A stretch of DNA of 64,000 nucleotides. Origin: Tropicibacter naphthalenivorans (GTDB lineage: Bacteria > Pseudomonadota > Alphaproteobacteria > Rhodobacterales > Rhodobacteraceae). The stretch is taken from NCBI RefSeq assembly GCF_900176475.1, contig NZ_FWXX01000002.1, positions 446,560-510,559 on the forward strand, written 5' to 3'. Every line of letters starts with the position of its first letter. Positions within the stretch are counted from its first letter, which is position 1. A program made the position numbers and the translations under genes. This document shows positions 57,295 to 64,000 of this stretch, piece by piece. The notes beneath the pieces are model-generated. The model was given only the letters and a program-made list of their open reading frames with translations. It ran no database searches and had not been told where the DNA came from.

Positions 57295-58713
57295 CTAGAA
57301 GCCCTTGTTTTCATAGGCATTCAGGGCGGCTTCGCGGCCATCCTTGGCGCTGACGATGGGATCGGGGTAGTCGTCGCCCGCGCGCATCGGCCAGCTTTCG
57401 GGGATCGCATCGAAGTAGGACAGCGCCTCTGCGCCGGGGTTTTTCTGCCCCTCGGCGATCCAGCGTTTGACGTAAGCCCTGTCCGGGTCGAATTTCTCGC
57501 GCTGTGTCACGGGGTTGAACACCCGAAAGTAGGGCGTCGCATCGGGGCCGGACCCCGCCACCCACTGCCACCCCATGGCGTTCGAGGCCGGATCCCAGTC
57601 GATCAGGCAATCCTCGAACCATTTCATGCCGATCTTCCAGTGACACAGCAGGTGTTTGGTCAGGTACGATCCGACGATCATCCGCACGCGGTTGTGCATC
57701 CGCCCGGTCACATACATCTCGCGCAGGCCCGCGTCGACAAAGCGGATGCCCGTGCGCGCCTGTTTCCACGCCTTGACCTCGGCGCGGCGCTCATCCTCGT
57801 TCCACGGGAAAGCGCCCCATTCCTCGCGCCAGTTGTCGGTCAGGATACGCGGCGAGTGCCACATGAGGTGATAGGCGAACTCGCGCCAGACGATCTCCTT
57901 GAGAAAGGTCTCGGCCCCCGCTTTGCCCTCTTCCAAAGCGCGCTGGCCTGCATGCCACATCTGCGAAGGGCTGATTTCCCCCACGGCGAGGTTTTCCGAC
58001 AGACAAGAGGTGCCATCCTCGGCGGGGACATCGCGCTGGTCTTTGTATGCCTCCACCTTCGATGCCATGAAGGCGCCAAGACGGCTTTGCGCCGCCTGCT
58101 CGCCCAGCCGCACATACGGCCGTACCACCGCCGCCCCGCGCCGCATGGCGTCGCCCAGACCCCAGTCGTTCAGATCGTCACTCACGGGCCACTGGTCTGG
58201 CGCAGGCAGGTCAGACGGCGCGGGCAAGGGTGCAGGCACCTCGCGGTCCTTCACAGCGCGCCAAAAGGGCGAATAGACCTTGTAGTAACCGCCCTGCTTG
58301 GTCTCGACGGTCCACGGCTCGAACAACAAATGCCCCTCAAAGCTCTCGGCCTGCACCCCGGCGTCCTTGAGCGCGGATTTCACATCGGTGTCGCGCTCGA
58401 CGCTGTCGGGGTCATAGGCGCGCTGCCAGTAGACGGCGCTGGCCCCGACCTGTTTCGCCAGTTCCAGCAAGACTTCGCGCGGCGGCCCCGCCCGCAGGAT
58501 CAGGCGCGATCCCTTGTCTTCCAACGACTTAGAGAAACTTTCCACACCAAGGCCCAGCCGCCACTTGGGCGCGGCCCCCAGCCCATCGACCAAGGCATCG
58601 CGGATGAACACCGGGATCACCGGCGCGCCCGATTTGGCCGCCTGCGTAAAGGCCGCATGATCGGTCAGCCGCAGATCGCGGCGCACCCAGACGATAACGG
58701 GGGCTTGGCTCAT
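57295..58713 (-). CDS. phrB: Deoxyribodipyrimidine photolyase
   Basis: A 472-residue DNA photolyase that splits UV-induced cyclobutane pyrimidine dimers with blue light. The N-terminal antenna-chromophore domain begins VIVWVRRDLRLTDHAAF and the FAD domain contains RMHNRVRMIVGSYLTKHLLCHWKIGMKWFEDCLIDWDPASNAMGWQW, the strongest family signature. No LexA box was seen in the 120 bp upstream. It stands alone. Confidence 0.96.
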   Translation of the reverse strand: MSQAPVIVWVRRDLRLTDHAAFTQAAKSGAPVIPVFIRDALVDGLGAAPKWRLGLGVESFSKSLEDKGSRLILRAGPPREVLLELAKQVGASAVYWQRAYDPDSVERDTDVKSALKDAGVQAESFEGHLLFEPWTVETKQGGYYKVYSPFWRAVKDREVPAPLPAPSDLPAPDQWPVSDDLNDWGLGDAMRRGAAVVRPYVRLGEQAAQSRLGAFMASKVEAYKDQRDVPAEDGTSCLSENLAVGEISPSQMWHAGQRALEEGKAGAETFLKEIVWREFAYHLMWHSPRILTDNWREEWGAFPWNEDERRAEVKAWKQARTGIRFVDAGLREMYVTGRMHNRVRMIVGSYLTKHLLCHWKIGMKWFEDCLIDWDPASNAMGWQWVAGSGPDATPYFRVFNPVTQREKFDPDRAYVKRWIAEGQKNPGAEALSYFDAIPESWPMRAGDDYPDPIVSAKDGREAALNAYENKGF

Positions 58714-58839
58714 GGAATGTCCCTCAAACTCTTTTGACGCGATCTAGCGCGCGGACACCAAAAGCAACCCCTCGGGGGGCGCAAATGACGGGACGGTGGG
58801 CGGGGCGATGTGCCATGGCACGAGCGCCGTCAAGCGTCC

Positions 58840-59355
58840 CTAGAGCCAGGGCCCTTCGCTCGGCATGAAAATCATGTCCGTCACCGGCGCGTCCCTGCCC
58901 GCCGCAGTCAGCATCGCGTGGATCTGCCCGCGGTGGTGGGTCTGATGGTTGAACATATGCGCGGCGCACTGCGCTTTCGGCATCGCGCGCACCTCACCCG
59001 TGCTGCCAGACGTCCACTCCAACGGTCCGGCCAGATCAATGCTCCGCAGCCCCTTGGCCCATTCCAAAAGCGCGCCATCGGTCTGGAACCGCGCGATGTC
59101 CCAATCGGACAGGGTCTCGGTCATCCGCGCGCTGTCTGCCATGCCCACGCTTGGCGGCGGCATCCCGGCAATCCGCGACAGCCACAGCTGATCGCCCCAC
59201 AGAATGTGGTTCGCCGTCTCAAGGATCGAGCCAAAGAAACCATTGCGGTCGCGCCGCAGCTCTGCCTCGCCAAGCGCATGAAAAGCGGCCTTCAACTGTT
59301 TGTTCTGCCACGCATTATAGCGCGCAAAGGTCAGGCAATACTCTGCCGTGATCAT
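58840..59355 (-). CDS. DinB family protein
   Basis: A 171-residue four-helix DinB-fold protein. The likely metal ligands are His50 (ETANHILWGD) and the later HQTHHRGQ pair of histidines, the usual DinB metal site. Enzymatic roles in the family include thiol-dependent transferases; none can be assigned here. It is divergent from nothing close and has a promoter region of about 135 bp before the tRNA gene. Confidence 0.9.
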   Translation of the reverse strand: MITAEYCLTFARYNAWQNKQLKAAFHALGEAELRRDRNGFFGSILETANHILWGDQLWLSRIAGMPPPSVGMADSARMTETLSDWDIARFQTDGALLEWAKGLRSIDLAGPLEWTSGSTGEVRAMPKAQCAAHMFNHQTHHRGQIHAMLTAAGRDAPVTDMIFMPSEGPWL

Positions 59356-59493
59356 CCGGATTCTCCGTAGCTATCCTCGCGCCGCAGCCGGACCCCAAGC
59401 CCCCAACCTTGGCCTCTGACGACACCGCAAAGTAAGCCAGCGCAAAGGCAAAGACGCAAGTCTTTTGCCCGAATGGTCAAGAATGTGAAGAAA

Positions 59494-59570
59494 TGGCGCA
59501 CCCATCAGGATTCGAACCTGAGGCCTCTGCCTTCGGAGGGCAGCGCTCTATCCAGCTGAGCTATGGGTGC
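59494..59570 (-). tRNA. tRNA-Arg (CCG)
   Basis: The 77-nt gene on the - strand begins GCACCCATAGCTCAG and ends GGGTGCGCCA with encoded CCA. The anticodon stem CTGCC/GGCAG encloses the loop CTCCGAA, giving anticodon CCG for the CGG codon. The T arm has GGTTCGAATCC. The acceptor stem of seven pairs is complete. Confidence 0.95.
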
Positions 59571-59648
59571 CTAGGGGCGTCTATACAAGGCGCCCCGCCC
59601 CCCTGCAAGCGCATTCCTGCGCCTTGGGGCGTGTTCATTGGGGCCTGT

Positions 59649-60869
59649 TCAACAGAACAGATCGTGCGCCAGTTCCAGCGCGTCCACCAGTGCGTCAACC
59701 TCTTCGGTGGTGTTATACATGGCAAAGGACGCGCGGCAGGTGGCTGCGACGCCCATATGCTCCATCAACGGTCCGGCGCAATGCTGACCGGCGCGCACGG
59801 CAACGCCCTTTTTGTCGAGCACGGTGGAAATGTCATGCGCATGCCCTGCCCCGTCCATGGTGAACGAGAAAATCGCGCCCTTGTTCGGAGCCGTCCCCTG
59901 CACTTGCAGCCAGTTCAGCCCGCCAAGCCGTTCCACCGCGTAATCGCGCAAAGCCGTCTCATGGGCGGCGATATTCTCCATCCCGACGGTCATCATGTAA
60001 TCCAAGGCCACGCCCAGACCGATCTGCTGGACGATCCCCGGCGTGCCCGCTTCGAACTTCATCGGCGGGTCGTTGTAGGTCACCGCATCGCGGGTCACTT
60101 CGCGGATCATGTCGCCGCCGCCCATAAAGGGGCGCATCTCGTCCATGCGCTCGCGGCTGATCCAGATCGCGCCAGAGGCGGACGGCCCATACAGCTTATG
60201 CCCTGTAATCGCAAAGAAATCACAGCCCATGTCCGCCACGTTCACCGGCATGTGCACCGCCGACTGAGAGCCATCGACCAGCACCGGCACACCCTTTTCG
60301 CGCGCGCCGTGGCAGATGGTTTTCACGTCCACCACCGTGCCCAGAACGTTGGACATCTGGGTGATGGCGATCAGCTTGGTCTTTGGAGTGATGGCGTCCA
60401 GCACCGCCTGCGGGTCCAGCGCGCCGGTGGCGTCACAATCGACCCATTTGATCACCACGCCCTGACGTTCGCGCAGGAAATGCCAAGGCACGATATTGGC
60501 GTGATGCTCCATCACCGACAGGATGATCTCATCCCCGGCTTGCAGGTTCGGCATCGCCCAGCCATAGGCCACAAGGTTAATCCCCATGGTGGTGCCGGTG
60601 GTGTAGACGATCTCTTCGGGATCGGGGGCGCCAAGGAACCGCGCAATCACCTCCCGCACGCCTTCGTACTTGTCGGTGGCCAGGTTCGACAGATAGTGCA
60701 AGCCCCTGTGAACGTTGGCATATTCCTCGGCGTAGCCCTTGGTCACCGCCTCGATGACAACCTGCGGCTTTTGCGCCGATGCGCCGTTGTCGAGGTAAAC
60801 CAGAGGCTTGCCGTTGACCTGCCGCGACAGGATGGGAAAGTCTTTGCGCAGCGCGTTCACATCATACAT
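59649..60869 (-). CDS. sufS: Cysteine desulfurase, SufS type
   Basis: The 406-residue PLP enzyme releases sulfur from cysteine for iron-sulfur cluster assembly. PLP-binding Lys is in [16 protein letters not shown] and the persulfide cysteine in [13 protein letters not shown]. The start at 60869 gives the family beginning [15 protein letters not shown]. It is the last gene of the suf operon in this window, after sufC, sufD and a YIP1 gene. Confidence 0.96.
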   Translation of the reverse strand: MYDVNALRKDFPILSRQVNGKPLVYLDNGASAQKPQVVIEAVTKGYAEEYANVHRGLHYLSNLATDKYEGVREVIARFLGAPDPEEIVYTTGTTMGINLVAYGWAMPNLQAGDEIILSVMEHHANIVPWHFLRERQGVVIKWVDCDATGALDPQAVLDAITPKTKLIAITQMSNVLGTVVDVKTICHGAREKGVPVLVDGSQSAVHMPVNVADMGCDFFAITGHKLYGPSASGAIWISRERMDEMRPFMGGGDMIREVTRDAVTYNDPPMKFEAGTPGIVQQIGLGVALDYMMTVGMENIAAHETALRDYAVERLGGLNWLQVQGTAPNKGAIFSFTMDGAGHAHDISTVLDKKGVAVRAGQHCAGPLMEHMGVAATCRASFAMYNTTEEVDALVDALELAHDLFC

Positions 60870-60962
60870 AGGGCCGTCTTTCGTTCTATGCGGGCCACGA
60901 TCCGGCCCGTCTGTCTTGCTATACCTCAAGGGGCCAGCGCGCCAGCCCCCCGAAAGTCTGCG

Positions 60963-61448
60963 TTAGCTCTCGCGCCCATAGACCACGCGCAAGCCGCTGA
61001 TCCAAAAGACGAAAAAGGCCACGGCCCAAAGCACCCCAGTGATCTGCAACTGGATGCCCGGCCCCACGAACCCGGCGGTCAAGCCGTTGAGCAGCGCCAG
61101 AGGCCCGCTTGCCAGCAGCGCCCAGAACAGCACGAGGCGTGATCCATAGCCCGTCCCGCGCTTGGTCAGCGTGCCCAGCACCAGATGCACCACAAAGGCC
61201 ACGGCATACAAAGCCAGCGGCAGGAACATCAGCGTGCCCAGCAGCGCCCCGCCCATCTGCATGTTCAGATCCAAGCCCGACAGATGGGCCTCACGCGCAA
61301 GGCTCGGCCATTCCGAGATGAACAGGATCGCGCAACCGCCCATGACAAAGGCCAGCGCCCGGTCCTCGCGAGGGCCGAACGCCAGCAACCGGCGCACCAC
61401 CTCGCGGGGGCGCCGATAGGTGGCGACGATATCCTGCGTCAGCGGCAT
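60963..61448 (-). CDS. YIP1 family membrane protein
   Basis: A 161-residue protein with about four membrane segments, matching the YIP1 family by the N-terminal [10 protein letters not shown] pattern and topology. Its function in bacteria is unknown. It lies within the suf operon between sufD and sufS; its start overlaps the sufD stop (ATG and stop share a base at 61448). Confidence 0.8.
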   Translation of the reverse strand: MPLTQDIVATYRRPREVVRRLLAFGPREDRALAFVMGGCAILFISEWPSLAREAHLSGLDLNMQMGGALLGTLMFLPLALYAVAFVVHLVLGTLTKRGTGYGSRLVLFWALLASGPLALLNGLTAGFVGPGIQLQITGVLWAVAFFVFWISGLRVVYGRES

Positions 61449-62725
61449 CAGTCGCGCCGCCGTGCCAGCCAGGCTTCGACCCGCGCGACGATCTCTTCGC
61501 CCAGGGACTCGTCTTCGACCTCTTGCACCGCTTCGGCGATGAAAGCGATGGTCAGCAGGTCTTCGGCGATGCCTCGCGGCAGGCCGCGCGCGCGCAGATA
61601 GAACAGGCTGTCCTCGTCGATCGCACCCGAAGTGGACCCGTGCGAGCAGGCCACGTCATCGGCGTAGATTTCCAGCTCGGGCTTGGCGAGGAACTGGCTG
61701 TCGTCGTCCAGCAGCAGAGACTGGCTGATCTGGTAGCCATCGGTCTTTTGCGCGCCCTCTTTCACAAGGATCTTGCCCTGGAAGACGCCGGTCGCACCGT
61801 TGCGCAGCACCTTTTTGAACACCTGACGGCTTTCGCAGTTCACCGCGTCGTGGGTGATGAACACCGTGTCGTCGTGGTGGAAATCGCCGTCGCCCATGCA
61901 GGCCCCCGCCACATGGGCCACCGCGTCGTCACCGGTCAGCTCGACGATGACTTCGTTGCGGGTCAGCACGCCGTTGACGGTCAGGGTAAAGGTCTTGAAC
62001 ACGCTTTCGGTGCCGAGGCGCGCAAAGATATGCGTCGCGGCGCGGCGTTCGTGATCGCGGCCTTGGGCGCGCACGTGGTGCAGCTTGGCGGTGTCGGCCA
62101 GATCGACCTCCATCACCTTGTTAAAGCGCGCAGCGGCAGGCCCGTTTTCAAGGATCGTCACCTCTGCGCCCGCGTCCACCTTGACCACGTGGTGCAGCAT
62201 GGCGTCGGATTGCTCGGCGCTGTGCTTGTAGAGGATGTGGATCGGCTTGGACGGCGTCGCGGTGACGTGGATCAGCAGGCCATCGGTGGCAAAGGCGGTG
62301 TTGAGCGCCGCCAAGGGGCGTTCCACCGGGGTTTGCCCAGCGGTTTCCAGCGTGCCGTAGATGTCCTTGGCCCAGTGGATGTCGGTCGCCTCGGCCAGAC
62401 GGTCGATGGAGACCCCTTCGAGCGCCAGATCGTCAGAGGCCTCGGCGTCGAACACACCGTCCACAAAGACGATTTTCAGCCGGTCACGGTCCGCGAACAG
62501 CGCCTCTTCGTCCGCCTCAAACACCGTTGCCTTGGGGGCCTCGGCGGCGACCAAGGTTTCGGGCTTGGTGTACTTCCAGTATTCGTCGCGCGCCCCGGGC
62601 AGGCCCATGGTTTGCACGCGGGACAAAGCCTCGCGCCGCGCCGAGTCGGCCCAGCCCCCGGTCGGCAGCGTCAGCGCGTCAAGGCGCGCCTCGGTTGCGG
62701 TCAGTTTCGCTTGCGGCAGAGCCAT
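61448..62725 (-). CDS. sufD: Fe-S cluster assembly protein SufD
   Basis: The 425-residue scaffold partner of SufB and SufC. The conserved C-terminal part has QISQSLLLDDDSQFLAKPELEIYADDVACSHGSTSGAIDEDSLFYLRARG, the SufB/SufD signature. Its ATG overlaps the sufC stop region (62725). It forms the SufBC2D complex with the neighbouring products. Confidence 0.95.
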   Translation of the reverse strand: MALPQAKLTATEARLDALTLPTGGWADSARREALSRVQTMGLPGARDEYWKYTKPETLVAAEAPKATVFEADEEALFADRDRLKIVFVDGVFDAEASDDLALEGVSIDRLAEATDIHWAKDIYGTLETAGQTPVERPLAALNTAFATDGLLIHVTATPSKPIHILYKHSAEQSDAMLHHVVKVDAGAEVTILENGPAAARFNKVMEVDLADTAKLHHVRAQGRDHERRAATHIFARLGTESVFKTFTLTVNGVLTRNEVIVELTGDDAVAHVAGACMGDGDFHHDDTVFITHDAVNCESRQVFKKVLRNGATGVFQGKILVKEGAQKTDGYQISQSLLLDDDSQFLAKPELEIYADDVACSHGSTSGAIDEDSLFYLRARGLPRGIAEDLLTIAFIAEAVQEVEDESLGEEIVARVEAWLARRRD

Positions 62726-63480
62726 TATTCGATCCCCTCAAGCAGGTCGGCATAGCCGTTCTGTTCCACTTCCAGCGCCAGCTCGGGGCCGCCGGTCTTG
62801 ATGATGCGGCCCTTGGCCATGATGTGCACCACGTCCGGTTTGATGTGGTCCAGCAGACGCTGGTAGTGCGTGATCACAAGGAACCCACGCCCCTCGTCGC
62901 GCAGCGCGTTCACGCCATCGGCCACCAGCTTCATCGCGTCCACATCGAGGCCCGAGTCGGTCTCGTCCAAGATGCACATCTTGGGTTCCAGCATCGCCAT
63001 CTGGAGGATTTCGTTGCGCTTTTTTTCACCGCCGGAAAAGCCGACGTTGACCGGGCGCTTGAGCATGTCAGCGTCGATCTTGAGATCCTTGGCCTTGGCG
63101 CGCACCAGCTTGAGGAAGTCGGCCGAGGACATTTCCTCTTCGCCGCGGGCCTTGCGCTGTGCGTTCACCGCCGTGCGCAAAAAGGTCATGTTACCCACGC
63201 CGGGGATTTCCACCGGGTATTGGAACGCAAGGAACAGGCCCGCTGCGGCGCGCTCTTCGGCTTCCATGTCCAGCAGATCTTCGCCGTCCAGCGTCGCCTC
63301 GCCATCGGTGACTTCATAGCCGTCCTTGCCGGACAGCACATAGGACAGGGTCGATTTGCCAGAGCCGTTCGGCCCCATGATCGCGTGCACCTTGCCCGCC
63401 TCGACGGTCAGGTCGACACCCTTGAGGATCTGCTTGTCCTCTTCTTCCAGTTTCACGTGCAGGTTCTTGATTTCCAGCAT
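62725..63480 (-). CDS. sufC: Fe-S cluster assembly ATPase SufC
   Basis: The 251-residue ABC-type ATPase has the Walker A GPNGSGKST, the signature SGGEKKRNE and Walker B MCILDETDSGLDVD. It powers SufBD for cluster assembly. It overlaps sufD by one base; sufB is expected upstream, outside the window. Confidence 0.97.
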   Translation of the reverse strand: MLEIKNLHVKLEEEDKQILKGVDLTVEAGKVHAIMGPNGSGKSTLSYVLSGKDGYEVTDGEATLDGEDLLDMEAEERAAAGLFLAFQYPVEIPGVGNMTFLRTAVNAQRKARGEEEMSSADFLKLVRAKAKDLKIDADMLKRPVNVGFSGGEKKRNEILQMAMLEPKMCILDETDSGLDVDAMKLVADGVNALRDEGRGFLVITHYQRLLDHIKPDVVHIMAKGRIIKTGGPELALEVEQNGYADLLEGIE

Positions 63481-63504
63481 CTTTCGATCCTTTTCTTTCG
63501 CGCC

Positions 63505-64000
63505 TCAGGGGCGTTGCATCAGGTTGATCACCCAAAGCAAACGTTCGGGCGGGATGGGGTTCGGGGTCACATGGAAATGCGCCATGCGCCCGGTGATGTG
63601 CGGTTGGCCGAGCAGCTCTTCGACCTTGTGGTAATGTTTGCGCTGCACGTAGTCGTCGAAATACACATCGACAGGCTTCTTCGACATGAACGCCGCCGCC
63701 AGCGCGCAGCCCTGACGAAAGCGGCCATCGACCAGCACCACGTCGGGTGTGCAGGCGTCCAGCTCCCAGACTTGCAGCGGATAGCGGGCAAAGCGCCGCC
63801 ACTCGGTCTCATCCACAGGGTGGCCCCAGGCCTTGGTGGTGCCGATGTCGCTCCAGAGCATTTCGACGGTGGTGCCGTTCGCGGGCGGGTTTTCGTCGAG
63901 GTATTCCAGCATCATGCCCGCCCAATCCTTGTCGGATTCGACGCTAAGCACGGTCTTGCCGGGCATTTCCGACGCCATGACGGTCGAGCCGCCAGAGCCG
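63505..64000 (-). CDS. Methyltransferase-like protein in suf operon, 5' truncated
   Basis: The visible part is about 165 residues and the frame is open to the right edge, so the start is missing. A SGGST sequence at the edge, followed by EMPGKTVLSVESD, resembles the nucleotide-binding loop and second strand of class I SAM-dependent methyltransferases. TPDVVLVDGRFRQGC and VYFDDYVQRKHY follow. The substrate is unknown. It is upstream of sufC and probably co-transcribed. Confidence 0.65.
   Translation of the reverse strand, partial: GSGGSTVMASEMPGKTVLSVESDKDWAGMMLEYLDENPPANGTTVEMLWSDIGTTKAWGHPVDETEWRRFARYPLQVWELDACTPDVVLVDGRFRQGCALAAAFMSKKPVDVYFDDYVQRKHYHKVEELLGQPHITGRMAHFHVTPNPIPPERLLWVINLMQRP

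Overview
The window is chromosomal DNA of a GC-rich alphaproteobacterium, most probably a marine member of the Rhodobacteraceae (Roseobacter group). The evidence is the gene set and its order: a pyrrolysine-free MttB-type methyltransferase with corrinoid protein and DUF1638 partner, the DUF6456 and DUF6477 families, a Rhodobacter-type LexA box, a trgA-trgB-cysK tellurite-resistance locus as in Rhodobacter sphaeroides, a holin/GH108 lysis pair like that used for gene transfer agent release, and a suf operon with an inserted YIP1 gene. No insertion sequence, CRISPR array or prophage block was found. Most genes are housekeeping and densely packed, with many 1-4 base stop/start overlaps.

Layout: 1-6 kb has a truncated diheme cytochrome c, a PEBP protein, DUF2798, lipA, a probable small structured RNA (about 2801-2932), a Prx5-type peroxiredoxin, a GNAT gene coupled to oxyR, and DUF6456. 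6.5-17.6 kb holds an apparently dispersed one-carbon system: an MttB-like methyltransferase, a homocysteine methyltransferase-like protein, a corrinoid protein, a 57-residue membrane protein not in the usual size range of gene callers, and DUF1638. Between these lie two tandem delta-class carbonic anhydrases, two coupled Lin0512 paralogues, guaA and a PA0069-type radical SAM protein. 17.6-24.8 kb has a divergent polysaccharide deacetylase, then trpG-trpD-ung-trpC-moaC-moeA (nearly all overlapping) and lexA with its own operator. 24.8-29.7 kb has comEC, gltX and gltA.

29.7-33.2 kb is the most unusual part. Two acidic proteins without signal peptides (705 and 249 residues) each stand alone between terminators. 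They share an upstream block of about 60 bp that contains the inverted repeat GGAAAC-N5-GTTTCC, a weakly similar N-terminal pattern, and the same C-terminal ending (EEADL, one residue, Asp, then hydrophobic residues), which resembles a type I secretion signal. I propose them as a co-regulated secreted or surface pair of unknown function.

33.2-48.7 kb has paaG-like, ccmH, ccmF, holin and endolysin, a DUF985 cupin, DUF1097, a PRC-barrel protein, the zwf-pgl-pgi operon, a radical SAM protein, a nucleoside hydrolase, GNAT, selO and an EamA transporter. 48.8-59.4 kb has a TerB-like protein, a Fur-family regulator, an AlaX-type editing protein, a run of mscS-like, cysK, trgB, trgA and cfa (trgB apparently starts at an ATT codon), then photolyase and a DinB protein. 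The window ends with tRNA-Arg(CCG) and a suf operon (sufS, YIP1, sufD, sufC) plus a truncated methyltransferase-like gene running off the right edge.
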